From Cupriavidus phytohabitans (GTDB lineage: Bacteria > Pseudomonadota > Gammaproteobacteria > Burkholderiales > Burkholderiaceae), in assembly GCF_000426345.1 (NCBI RefSeq), contig NZ_AUFE01000032.1, forward strand, positions 1-64,000: a DNA stretch of 64,000 nt, read 5' to 3'. Numbering within the stretch: position 1 is the stretch's first letter; each line of letters opens with the position of its first letter. The translations under genes and the position numbers were made by a program. The notes under the pieces were generated by a model that had not been told where the DNA came from, searched no databases, and worked only from the letters and a program-made list of their open reading frames with translations. Positions 36,167 through 44,322 of the stretch are shown here, piece after piece.

Positions 36167-36199
36167 AAGCGGCTTAAGCTGCGCTCAAGCCCGCTTTTT
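36167..36199 (+). terminator. Terminator after prfA
   Basis: AAGCG-GCTT (36167-36175) pairs with AAGC-c-CGCTT (36187-36196) with one bulged base, followed by T residues. An overlapping perfect 11-bp inverted repeat, GCAGCTTAAGC/GCTTAAGCTGC, spans the prfA stop (36151-36182), so two structures compete. Confidence 0.6.
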
Positions 36200-36283
36200 G
36201 CGCGAACTGCGCGTAACGTCCCACAAGACTTTGTATTTCTTGTAAATGCTTGAAACAGCACTGGTAGGGGTAAACGCGCTGTC

Positions 36284-36289
36284 TATAAT
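36284..36289 (+). promoter_or_regulatory. Candidate -10 for the Ala-rich lipoprotein gene
   Basis: Perfect TATAAT 68 bases before the ATG, downstream of the prfA terminator. The -35 region is not recognisable. It supports independent transcription of the lipoprotein gene. Confidence 0.5.
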
Positions 36290-36357
36290 CGATTTCGACC
36301 GGCAAACGGAGAATGGTGCCGGGTGAGTCTCTCCCAAAAACTTCCCAGGACGAAATC

Positions 36358-36684
36358 ATGAAAAAACTGCTCGCGCTGTTGATGATCACCGCGGCCATGG
36401 CCGCTTGCAGCAAGAAGGAAGAAGCTCCCGCAGCTTCCAGCGCTGACAGCGCCATGCAGAGGGCCGCCGAATCCGCCAAGGCTGCCGCCAGCGACGCCGC
36501 GGCAGCAGCCAACAGCGCTGCCGACGCCGCCAAGGCTGCCGCCAGCGATGCCGCTTCGAGCGCGTCGGTCGCCGCCGAGAAGGCCAAGGAAGAAGCCGGC
36601 AACGCCATGGAAAATGCCAAGCAGGCAGCCAAGGACGCCGTCAATGCCGGCGCCGACAAGGCCAAGGACACCGTCAATAAGTAA
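36358..36684 (+). CDS. Small Ala-rich helical lipoprotein
   Basis: A 108-residue protein with a short signal peptide ending in the lipobox AMAAC (Cys about residue 17), then a long Ala/Lys/Asp/Ser helix with near-regular AAxxAK and SDAA spacing that should form an amphipathic or coiled-coil rod. This looks like Lpp- or LEA-type structural lipoproteins; the precise role is unknown. AGGA precedes the ATG. The gene has its own possible promoter and a terminator on each side, and interrupts the common prfA-prmC adjacency. Confidence 0.85.
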   Translation: MKKLLALLMITAAMAACSKKEEAPAASSADSAMQRAAESAKAAASDAAAAANSAADAAKAAASDAASSASVAAEKAKEEAGNAMENAKQAAKDAVNAGADKAKDTVNK

Positions 36685-36763
36685 TCGTCCCGGCGGGGGC
36701 TTTCTGCCGCCCGCCTCCGATGGGCGGTACACTTGCCGAAACGCCGGAAGTCCCGCCTCAAAG

Positions 36764-36795
36764 CCCCGCTAGGCCCTGCGCCGGTGGGGTTTTTT
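36764..36795 (+). terminator. Terminator of the lipoprotein gene
   Basis: CCCCGC pairs with GTGGGG (one G-T wobble) over a 14-base loop, followed directly by six T. Confidence 0.75.
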
Positions 36796-36824
36796 GTGGC
36801 CGGCAACAGAACCGTCCCTACCAG

Positions 36825-37697
36825 ATGTCTTCCCCCAACACTGCCGCGCTGCCGGCCACGCCGACGCTGCGTGAAGCCCAGACCCTCGCTGCCATGGTGG
36901 GCCTGCCCACGCTGGAAGCGCGCATGCTCCTGACGCACGTGACCGGACTCACCCGCACGCAACTGATCACGCGCGATACCGACACGCTCACACTGCCCCA
37001 GCGCGATGCCTTTGCCACGCTGCTGGCGCGGCGGCTCGCTGGCGAGCCGATGGCATACCTGCTGGGCGAGCGCGAATTTTTTGGCCGCAAGTTCCGCGTC
37101 ACGCCCGATGTGCTGATCCCGCGCCCCGACACCGAGATCGCCGCCGAAGCCTCGCTGGCCCGGCTGGCCGACGTGCCCCGCCCGCTGGTGCTGGACCTGG
37201 GCACCGGCTCGGGCATCCTGGCCGTGACGCTGGCGCGCGAACGCACCGATGCGCAGGTCTGGGCCACCGATATCTCGCCCGGCGCGCTGATGGTGGCGCA
37301 AGACAACGCCAGCGCCCTTGGCGCCGACCGTATCCACTTCCTGGTATCGGACTGGTACGCCGCGCTGCCGCCCGGACTGCGCTTCCACCTGGTCGTCAGC
37401 AACCCGCCTTATATCGCCGCGGGCGACCCGCACCTGGCAGAAGGAGACCTGCGCTTCGAGCCCATCGATGCGCTGACCGACCACCAGGATGGCCTGTCCG
37501 ACCTGCGCACGATCGTCGACGGCGCGCCGCCGCGGCTGCTACCGGGCGGCTGGCTGCTGATGGAACACGGTTTCGACCAGGCGCAGGCAACGCGCGCGCT
37601 GCTGCAGGGGGCCGGCTTCACCGACGTCTTCACCGTGCGCGACCTGGCCGGCCAGGAGCGCTGCACCGGCGGACGCTGGTCCGGGGCGCAACCCTGA
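36825..37697 (+). CDS. prmC: Release-factor glutamine N5-methyltransferase
   Basis: PrmC methylates the Gln of the GGQ motif in RF1 and RF2. The 290-residue protein has the SAM loop VLDLGTGSGILAVTLA, LIPRPDTE, and the catalytic NPPY (VVSNPPYIAAGDPHL). The start MSSPNTAALP adds a short N-terminal tail. It begins 30 bases after a terminator, so it may have a separate promoter or rely on read-through. Confidence 0.96.
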   Translation: MSSPNTAALPATPTLREAQTLAAMVGLPTLEARMLLTHVTGLTRTQLITRDTDTLTLPQRDAFATLLARRLAGEPMAYLLGEREFFGRKFRVTPDVLIPRPDTEIAAEASLARLADVPRPLVLDLGTGSGILAVTLARERTDAQVWATDISPGALMVAQDNASALGADRIHFLVSDWYAALPPGLRFHLVVSNPPYIAAGDPHLAEGDLRFEPIDALTDHQDGLSDLRTIVDGAPPRLLPGGWLLMEHGFDQAQATRALLQGAGFTDVFTVRDLAGQERCTGGRWSGAQP

Positions 37698-37823
37698 AGC
37701 AAGCCGGCGATTCCGGTAAAATCGCCAGCAGATTCCCGCCACGTGGCTTGCCGCGCGGCATCCCTTGTCCCTTTCCCCCAGGCGGCGCCCCGACGGCGGC
37801 GCCATCCAACTGAAAAGCAGACC

Positions 37824-38135
37824 ATGAGCGACGTGCAGCAAAAGATCGACCAGATCGTCAAGGGCAACCCGGTAGTCCTGTTCATGAAGGGCACCGCGCA
37901 GTTCCCGATGTGCGGCTTCTCGGGCCGCGCCATCCAGATCCTGAAGGCCTGCGGCGTCGACGCGCCGACCACGGTCAACGTGCTGGACGACGACAGCATC
38001 CGCCAGGGCATCAAGGAATACGCCAGCTGGCCGACCATCCCGCAGCTCTACGTGAACGGCGAGTTCATCGGCGGCTCGGACATCATGATGGAGATGTACC
38101 AGAACGGCGAACTGCAAACCCTGCTGAAGGGCTGA
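37824..38135 (+). CDS. grxD: Monothiol glutaredoxin (Grx4/GrxD)
   Basis: A 103-residue CGFS-type glutaredoxin, which binds and transfers [2Fe-2S] clusters. The active site CGFS is at residues 30-33 (FPMCGFSGRA), with WPTIPQLYVNGEFIGGSDI carrying the cis-Pro and GSH-binding loop. It follows prmC by 126 bases, where GGTAAAATCGCC includes a possible -10, and precedes ubiX by seven bases. Confidence 0.96.
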   Translation: MSDVQQKIDQIVKGNPVVLFMKGTAQFPMCGFSGRAIQILKACGVDAPTTVNVLDDDSIRQGIKEYASWPTIPQLYVNGEFIGGSDIMMEMYQNGELQTLLKG

Positions 38136-38142
38136 GTCCGCC

Positions 38143-38793
38143 ATGCCCGCGGGTGCTGCCCCGCCCCCTTCGGCGGGGACCGTACCACCGCGGCGGCTGA
38201 TCGTCGCGATCACGGGCGCCACCGGCGCCATCTACGGCGTGCGCCTGCTGCAGGTGCTGCGCGCGGCCCCCGCGGTGGAAACCCACGTGCTGATTTCTCC
38301 GGCCGGCGTGATGAACCTGCAGCATGAGCTGGACATCGGCCGTGCCGAGGTGGAAGCGCTGGCCAGTGTCGTGCACAACGTGCGCGACATCGGCGCCACT
38401 ATTGCCAGCGGCTCGTTCCGCGCCCATGCGATGGTGGTGGCGCCCTGCTCCATGCGCACGCTGGCCGCGATCGCGCATGGCCTGTCCGATAACCTGATCA
38501 CGCGCGCCGCCGACGTCACGCTGAAGGAGCGGCGCAAGCTGGTCCTGATGGTGCGGGAAACGCCGCTGAACCTTGCGCACCTGCGCAACATGACGGCGGT
38601 GACGGAAATGGGCGGGATCGTGTTCCCGCCTGTGCCGGGCTTCTACCAGAAGCCGCAAAGCATTGCGGAGCTGGTCGACCATACGGTCGGCCGGGTGCTG
38701 GACCTGGTCGACCTGCCCGAGATCGGCCAGACGCTCACGCCCAGCTGGGGCGGGCTCAACGCCCGGCCCGGTGACGCGGCTGGCGGCAACTGA
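38143..38793 (+). CDS. ubiX: Flavin prenyltransferase
   Basis: UbiX attaches a dimethylallyl group to FMN, making the prenylated cofactor used by UbiD decarboxylases. The 216-residue protein has ITGATGAIYGVRLLQ, ASGSFRAHAMVVAPCSMRTLA and LVLMVRETPLN. About 17 N-terminal residues before the core are Pro/Ala-rich. It starts seven bases after grxD. Confidence 0.95.
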   Translation: MPAGAAPPPSAGTVPPRRLIVAITGATGAIYGVRLLQVLRAAPAVETHVLISPAGVMNLQHELDIGRAEVEALASVVHNVRDIGATIASGSFRAHAMVVAPCSMRTLAAIAHGLSDNLITRAADVTLKERRKLVLMVRETPLNLAHLRNMTAVTEMGGIVFPPVPGFYQKPQSIAELVDHTVGRVLDLVDLPEIGQTLTPSWGGLNARPGDAAGGN

Positions 38794-38875
38794 ACGCTGT
38801 TGCCGGGCTCCCCGCCGTTGCTTCAATCCTGCCTACCTTGCCGCAACCTCCGGCAATCGCGGCCTTTCCGTTGAA

Positions 38876-39076
38876 TTACCAGCGACGATAGCCACGCCCG
38901 TAGTAGCCGTAGCCGCCGTAGTAGTACGGCCGCGGCGCGACCACGACCGGCGCGGGGGCTACATAGACCGGCGCGGGACCCACGGCGGGGCCGGCGGGGG
39001 TGGGATAGACGGCGCAGCCGCCCAGCAGGGTGACCGAGGCCGCGGCGGCAGCCAGTCCAATCGTCAGCAGTTTCAT
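38876..39076 (-). CDS. Small lipoprotein with Pro/Val and Gly/Tyr-rich tail
   Basis: A 66-residue protein with signal peptide and lipobox TLLGGC (Cys about 21), then a PAP/VAPAP-rich stretch and a C-terminal PYYYGGYGYYGRGYRRW. It is low in complexity, as in many envelope lipoproteins of this group. Function unknown. It is convergent with ubiX. Confidence 0.7.
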   Translation of the reverse strand: MKLLTIGLAAAAASVTLLGGCAVYPTPAGPAVGPAPVYVAPAPVVVAPRPYYYGGYGYYGRGYRRW

Positions 39077-39215
39077 GGTGTTTTCCTAGGGGACCTCAGG
39101 GCCGGGAACGGGCATGTGCCTGCCCTGCTGACGTTATACGGGCAGCTGGCGAAATATGGCGTCAAAAGCGTGTAAGGCTTGTTACCGTTCCCTACGGCGC
39201 TCGTGACGCCCCCTT

Positions 39216-40733
39216 TCAGATCTCGAACCTGATCCCCTGCGCCAGCGGCAATGAATCGCCGTAGTTGATGGTGTTGGTCGCCCGGCGCATATATCCCTTC
39301 CACGCATCCGATCCCGACTCGCGTCCGCCGCCGGTCGCCTTCTCGCCGCCGAAGGCGCCGCCGATCTCCGCGCCGCTGGTGCCGATATTGACGTTGGCGA
39401 TGCCGCAGTCGCTGCCCGCCGACGACAGGAAGCGCTCGGCTTCGCGCATCGACTCGGTGAAGATGCACGACGACAGCCCGTGCGCGGCGGCATTGTTCAG
39501 TGCGATCGCCTCGTCGAAGCTGGTGTACGGCATCAGGTACAGGATCGGCGCAAAGGTCTCGGTCAGCATGGTGTCGTGCTGCTCGTCGGTCATCACCAGC
39601 GCCGGCCGCACGTAGCAGGCGTGCGGGAAACGCCCGGCCAGCAGCCGTTCGCCGCCGGTGACGATATTGCCCTGCGCGCGGCACGCGGCGAGCGCGTTGG
39701 CCATGGCGTCGCCCGCGGCGTTGTCGATCAGCGGCCCGATCAGCGTGCCGTCGTCAAGCGGATCGCCAACCGGAAGCCGGTCGAATACAGTGACCAGCCG
39801 GCTGGCCATGGTATCCATCAGGTCGGCATGGACGAAGCAGCGGCGCAGCGTGGTGCAACGCTGGCCCGCCGTGCCCGCCGCGGCAAAGGTGATGGCCCGC
39901 ACCGCCAGCTCGATGTCGGCCGATGGCGCGACGATGGCGGCGTTGTTGCCGCCCAGCTCCAGGATGCTGCGCTTGAACTGCCCGGCGCAGGCGATGCCGA
40001 CCTCGCGGCCCATGCGGGTCGAGCCGGTCGCGCTGACCAGCCGTACCGCGGCATGTTGCACCAGATGGCTGCCAAGCATGCGTCCGCCCGGCAGCACCGC
40101 GGTGATGCCTGCATGCTGCGGCATTGCCGCGGCCAGCACGCGCTCGAGCAGCCCGTGCGCCGCCAGCGCGCACAACGACGCCTTCTCCGACGGCTTCCAC
40201 AGTACGCCGTTGCCGCACACCAGCGCCAGCGCCGCGTTCCACGCCCACACCGCCACCGGGAAGTTGAAGGCCGAGATCACGCCGCACAGGCCGTACGGGT
40301 GCCAGGTTTCGCGCATGGCATGCTGCGGGCGCTCCGAGGCAATGGTCAGCCCGTGCAGCTGGCGCGACAGGCCCACCGCGAAGTCGCAGATGTCGATCAT
40401 CTCCTGCACCTCGCCCAGCCCTTCCTGCAGGATCTTGCCGGTTTCCAGCGACACCAGCCGGCCCAGCGCGGGCTTGTGCTCGCGCAGCACCTCGCCGTAG
40501 CGCCGCACGATCTCGCCGCGCGCCGGCGCCGGCAGCAGCGCCCAGGTGCTCTGCGCCGCGTGCGCGCGTGCGACCAGCGCATCGGCCTGCGCCGGGGTGC
40601 AGGCCGGCACATGGCCGATGGCCTCGCCGTCGACCGGCGAGCGCACCGTCACCGCCCCGGCCGGCGTGCCATCCTGCCAGGGCCGCGGCAGTCCCAGCGA
40701 ATCCCAGCAGGCTGCGAACTCTTGCGCTTTCAT
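39216..40733 (-). CDS. Aldehyde dehydrogenase, ALDH7 (aminoadipate-semialdehyde) type
   Basis: A 505-residue NAD(P)-linked aldehyde dehydrogenase of the ALDH7/antiquitin type, which oxidises alpha-aminoadipate semialdehyde to aminoadipate. The catalytic Cys lies in GTAGQRCTTLRR, the general-base Glu in LELGGNNAAIV, and IGTSGAEIGGAFGGEK with TNTINYG is diagnostic of ALDH7. It overlaps the upstream saccharopine-dehydrogenase-like gene by four bases, which supports a shared lysine-degradation role. Confidence 0.88.
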   Translation of the reverse strand: MKAQEFAACWDSLGLPRPWQDGTPAGAVTVRSPVDGEAIGHVPACTPAQADALVARAHAAQSTWALLPAPARGEIVRRYGEVLREHKPALGRLVSLETGKILQEGLGEVQEMIDICDFAVGLSRQLHGLTIASERPQHAMRETWHPYGLCGVISAFNFPVAVWAWNAALALVCGNGVLWKPSEKASLCALAAHGLLERVLAAAMPQHAGITAVLPGGRMLGSHLVQHAAVRLVSATGSTRMGREVGIACAGQFKRSILELGGNNAAIVAPSADIELAVRAITFAAAGTAGQRCTTLRRCFVHADLMDTMASRLVTVFDRLPVGDPLDDGTLIGPLIDNAAGDAMANALAACRAQGNIVTGGERLLAGRFPHACYVRPALVMTDEQHDTMLTETFAPILYLMPYTSFDEAIALNNAAAHGLSSCIFTESMREAERFLSSAGSDCGIANVNIGTSGAEIGGAFGGEKATGGGRESGSDAWKGYMRRATNTINYGDSLPLAQGIRFEI

Positions 40734-41911
40734 ACGAGGGTCTCCTGCAGCGGATGCTGCGTGTAATTGCGGCCGAAGCGGTTCTTGAGGAAGGCGTCGA
40801 GCGGCATCGCCTCCTGGCGCACGAAGCCGGCCTGCGGCAGCGCGCCGGTGGCCACCATGTCCAGCGCGGTGCAGATGCCCGCCGCGGTGGTCAGCTGGAT
40901 CGCGTTGACGTGCCCGTCCTTGTTGTCGACCCCGCCGATGCGCGCCGAGAACGAAGCCTGCGTCAGCGGTCCGCGCCCGCGTTCGCCGCCGGCCGGGTAG
41001 CCGGTGGCGGTGGCGAACACGATCACCACGTCCTGCTCGGTCACCGGGATGGCGCGGTCGAAGATCTCGCGCAGCCAGTCGCGGCGCTCGCGCAGGCGCA
41101 GGTCGTTGAGCAGCAGCTTCATCAGCGCGCAGTGGCCGGGGTAGCGGATGGACTTGTAGTCGACGTGGCGCGCGCGCCCGGCCAGCGTCTCGGGCAGCGT
41201 GCCAAGCCCGCCAGATGTATTAAAGGCTTCGTACTCGATACCGTCCAGCGCGAAGCTTTCCAGCCCTTCCAGCGCCGGCAGTTCGACGCGGCGGCCGTCG
41301 ACGATGGCTTCGCACGGGTTGCAATACTCGTTGATCAGTCCCTCGGTGCTCCAGGTCAGGTTGTACTTGAGCGCGTTGCTGGGATAGCGCGGCAGCGCGC
41401 CGACCCGCATCTGCAGGTCCAGCAGCTCGCCGCCGCCGCGCAGGAAGCGCCGCGCCAGGTCGTGCCCGACCACGCCGATAAAGCCGGGCGCCAGCCCGCA
41501 CTGCGGCATCAGCACCGAGCGCGCGTTCTGCGCCAGCTGGCGGATCGCATGGGTGGCGGCCACATCCTCGGTCAGGTCGAAGTAATGCACGCCCAGGCGC
41601 GCCGCGACCGAAGCCACGGCGATGGCGGCGTGGAATGGCAGCGCGTTGAGCACCGCGTCGGCGCCGGCCAGCAGCGCGGCGCAGGTGCCGGGTTCGGTGG
41701 GATCGCCGGCGCGCGCCAGCACGCCACGCGGCAGGCCGTCGAGGCGGCGCGCGTCATGGTCGACCACGCTGACGCGGTAGTCGCCGCTGTCATGGAGCAT
41801 GGCGGCAATGGTGCGCCCGATCTTGCCCGCGCCCAGCACCGTCACGTGCAGCGGACGGTTCGCCTTGGGCAGGTCCGGTGGGCCCTGCCGGCCCAGGTTA
41901 GAGGGTTGCAT
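40730..41911 (-). CDS. Saccharopine dehydrogenase family / L-lysine 6-dehydrogenase-like
   Basis: A 393-residue oxidoreductase. The Rossmann motif VTVLGAGKIGRTIAAML near residue 25 and the two-domain saccharopine-dehydrogenase layout are clear. With no separate lysine-ketoglutarate reductase nearby and an ALDH7 coupled downstream, oxidation of lysine's epsilon-amino group to aminoadipate semialdehyde is the best guess. GGAG precedes the ATG. It is divergent from an Lrp-type regulator. True saccharopine dehydrogenase or another amino-acid dehydrogenase remains possible. Confidence 0.82.
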   Translation of the reverse strand: MQPSNLGRQGPPDLPKANRPLHVTVLGAGKIGRTIAAMLHDSGDYRVSVVDHDARRLDGLPRGVLARAGDPTEPGTCAALLAGADAVLNALPFHAAIAVASVAARLGVHYFDLTEDVAATHAIRQLAQNARSVLMPQCGLAPGFIGVVGHDLARRFLRGGGELLDLQMRVGALPRYPSNALKYNLTWSTEGLINEYCNPCEAIVDGRRVELPALEGLESFALDGIEYEAFNTSGGLGTLPETLAGRARHVDYKSIRYPGHCALMKLLLNDLRLRERRDWLREIFDRAIPVTEQDVVIVFATATGYPAGGERGRGPLTQASFSARIGGVDNKDGHVNAIQLTTAAGICTALDMVATGALPQAGFVRQEAMPLDAFLKNRFGRNYTQHPLQETLV

Positions 41912-42037
41912 GGTGTCTCCGTCCACAAGAAAGGTTGTCCCGTGACTGGAGTATGGATAGCAGCTGCGACGGAATGAAGGCGCAAGAATGACGAAAACCC
42001 GCCATAATCGAACGAAACGACGCACCTGACCGACGTT

Positions 42038-42487
42038 ATGACTGAACTCGACGTAACCGACCGCCACCTGCTCTCGTTGCTGCAGGCCAATGCCCGCGAA
42101 AGCGCCGCCAACCTCGCACGGCAGCTGGGAATCGCCCGCACTACCGTGGTCGCCCGCATCGCCCGGCTGGAGCGCAGCGGCGTGATCGCCGGCTATGGAG
42201 TGCGCCTGGGGCAAAAAATGGAAGACAACGTGATCCTGGCCTATTGCGGGCTGTCGGTGCAGCCCAAGGCCGCGCCGGCGATCCTGCGCGCGCTGCAGCG
42301 GTTGCCCGAGATCGAAGAGGTCAACTCGGTCAGCGGGCCGGTCGATTACCTGGTGGCGATCCGCTGCGACACGCACGACCGGCTGGATCGGCTGCTGGAC
42401 GAGATCGGCATGCTCGATGGCGTCAACCACACCACCACCTCGATCGTGCTGGCGCGCAAGCTCGACCGCCGGCGCGCTGCCGGCTGA
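42038..42487 (+). CDS. Lrp/AsnC-family transcriptional regulator
   Basis: A 149-residue regulator with an N-terminal winged helix (TDRHLLSLLQANARESAANL, then RTTVVARIARLERSGVI) and a C-terminal RAM domain that binds amino acids. It is divergent from the lysine-type dehydrogenase operon across 126 bases, so lysine or a product is a plausible effector. The start MTELDVTD fits the family. Confidence 0.92.
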   Translation: MTELDVTDRHLLSLLQANARESAANLARQLGIARTTVVARIARLERSGVIAGYGVRLGQKMEDNVILAYCGLSVQPKAAPAILRALQRLPEIEEVNSVSGPVDYLVAIRCDTHDRLDRLLDEIGMLDGVNHTTTSIVLARKLDRRRAAG

Positions 42488-42531
42488 AGCGGTATGCTCG
42501 CAGACCGAACAAGCCAAAGCGGAGATATCCA

Positions 42532-43341
42532 ATGAGCAATCCGATCCGTGTCGCCGTGGGCGGCGTGACCGGCTGGGCCGGCGGTGAACTGGCGCGCGGC
42601 GTGGCGCACGCCGCCGACATGACGCTGGTGGCGGGGCTGTCGCGCGGCGCCGCGGGGCAGCCGCTGGCGCAGCTGACCGGCCATGCCGACACGCCGGGCG
42701 TGGCTGCCTCCAGCATCGAGGCGCTCGGGCAGACGCCCTATGACGTCTATGTCGAGTACACCAAGCCGGTCGTCGCCAAGCACAACATCCTGCAGGCGCT
42801 GGCGCACGGCGCGCACGTGGTAGTGGGCACCTCGGGGCTGACCGACGAGGACTATGCCGAGATCGACGCGGCCGCGCGCAAAGCCGAGCGCGGCGTGCTG
42901 GCCTGCGGCAATTTCGCCATTACCGTGGTGCTGCTGCAGAAGTTTGCCGAGATGGCGGCGCGCCACCTGGAGCATTGGGAGATCATCGACTACGCCAAGG
43001 CCGGCAAGGTCGACGTGCCGTCCGGCACGGTGCGCGAGCTGGCGTACCGGCTCGGCCAGGTCAGGACCGCCGCGCAGGCGGTGCCGGTGGACCAGGTCAA
43101 CGGCCCGAAGGAAACGCGCGGCGCCACCATGTCGGGCACGCAGGTGCATGCGGTGCGGCTGCCGGGCTACCAGCTCGGCGTCGAGGTGATCTTCGGCGCG
43201 GACGGCCAGCGCCTGCACCTCAAGCACGAGGCCGGCGACGGCTCCAAGCCCTATGTCGCCGGCGCGCTGCTGGCGATCCGCAAGGTCCACACCGTGCGCG
43301 GCGTGGTGCGGGGGCTGGACAAGGTGATGGAAGGACTGTGA
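42532..43341 (+). CDS. DapB-like dihydrodipicolinate reductase paralogue
   Basis: A 269-residue protein with DapB layout: N-terminal Rossmann motif VGGVTGWAGGEL, hinge GTSGLTDED, CGNFAITVVLLQKF, and the substrate loop GKVDVPSGT. By alignment with E. coli DapB the Lys of KVDxPSGT is kept (Lys159), but the preceding His-His pair of EAHHRHK is replaced by Ala-Lys (D-Y-A-K-A-G-K). This suggests a changed reaction or substrate. It is 44 bases after the Lrp gene; the housekeeping dapB is presumably elsewhere. Confidence 0.82.
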   Translation: MSNPIRVAVGGVTGWAGGELARGVAHAADMTLVAGLSRGAAGQPLAQLTGHADTPGVAASSIEALGQTPYDVYVEYTKPVVAKHNILQALAHGAHVVVGTSGLTDEDYAEIDAAARKAERGVLACGNFAITVVLLQKFAEMAARHLEHWEIIDYAKAGKVDVPSGTVRELAYRLGQVRTAAQAVPVDQVNGPKETRGATMSGTQVHAVRLPGYQLGVEVIFGADGQRLHLKHEAGDGSKPYVAGALLAIRKVHTVRGVVRGLDKVMEGL

Positions 43342-43371
43342 CGGCCGCAGGCCGTCACGGCCACACCCTGC

Positions 43372-44112
43372 TTACCAGCTGCCGGGGTTGACCGGCTTGG
43401 CAGGCGGCTTGGCGGCCGCCTTTTCTGTCTTTTCAGGCTTCTCGGCCTTGCCCTTCGCCGCCGGCGCCGACGCGGGGTTCAACTTGCCGTCCACCTCGGC
43501 ATCCTTTTCCGCCATCAGGGCGCGCGCCTGGGGCAGCAGCATCTCGATGGTGCCGGTGGCCGGGTCTTCCGGCATCGCGTACAGCTCCACGGTCAGCGGC
43601 CTCTTCATCCAGCCGGCATGGATCGTCTTGACGGTCTTGCCGGCCTTGTCGCGCATCTCTTCCTGCTCCTGGCGGAACGGCTTGCCATACAGCGCGTTGA
43701 TGCTGTCGACGGCGGCCTGCTGCGAATTGGCGCCGGCGGTCGGAACCACCAGGCCGACCAGCGCATTGCGGTCGACAAAGGCCACCACGTGCGGGCCATC
43801 CATGAAGCCGGGGCGCTTGTCACGCGGCACGCCAACCTGGCGCACCAGGCCGTCGCCCTTCAGTTCCACGCAGAACGCGGTTACATCGCGGCCGTCGGGC
43901 GAGCGCTTGTCGGCGCAATCGGGCAGCGCAGGCAGCGGGTTGCCGATCTCGAGCATGCCCAGCAGCGGCGCCAGCGCGCTGTTGTCCGCCTTGGCGGACG
44001 GTGCTGGTGCTGGTGCTGGTGCGGGTGCGGCAGGCTTGGCGGCGGGGGCGGCAATGGCGCTGGCGGCGCCCATCAGGCCGGCGAGCGCCAGCCCGGCAAC
44101 GGGGAATTTCAA
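43372..44112 (-). CDS. Exported protein with Pro/Ala repeat linker, unknown function
   Basis: A 246-residue protein that seems to start at TTG, seven bases after AGGAG, giving LKFPVAGLALAGL as a signal peptide cut near AIAAPA. A hexamer DNA repeat encodes an (AP)n linker at about residues 28-37. The middle region (LLGMLEIGNPLPALPDCADK, later HVVAFVDRNALVGLVVP) is globular. The C-terminus is Lys/Ala/Pro-rich. No ATG start fits; an upstream read-through adds unrelated sequence. I do not recognise the family. Confidence 0.72.
   Translation of the reverse strand: MKFPVAGLALAGLMGAASAIAAPAAKPAAPAPAPAPAPSAKADNSALAPLLGMLEIGNPLPALPDCADKRSPDGRDVTAFCVELKGDGLVRQVGVPRDKRPGFMDGPHVVAFVDRNALVGLVVPTAGANSQQAAVDSINALYGKPFRQEQEEMRDKAGKTVKTIHAGWMKRPLTVELYAMPEDPATGTIEMLLPQARALMAEKDAEVDGKLNPASAPAAKGKAEKPEKTEKAAAKPPAKPVNPGSW
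44000..44029. repeat. Hexamer tandem repeat inside coding sequence
   Basis: GGTGCT three times, then GGTGCG twice; on the coding strand this is an Ala-Pro repeat. Being a multiple of three, copy changes would lengthen or shorten the linker without a frameshift. Confidence 0.85.
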
Positions 44113-44322
44113 AGTCTGACTCCTGGAAAACGGCTCCGGGTTGGAGCGCGCCACCGCCGGGATGTTCCTGGGGACGGGTGCGGCGCCGGTCACGCATGGC
44201 AACAGGGCAGCGGCATGAGTGCCGCGCAAGCCACCGGACGCCCGCGGATCGAGGGCGAACGCTAGCTTAACCGATCGCTCCGGCGGCTCCTGCACATGCA
44301 GCAGCATCGAATGGCGGCGGCT

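Noticed and set aside
38859-38877. Terminator between ubiX and the Gly/Tyr lipoprotein
   Set aside because: TTGCCG/CGGCAA gives only a 6-bp stem and no T run, too weak to call.
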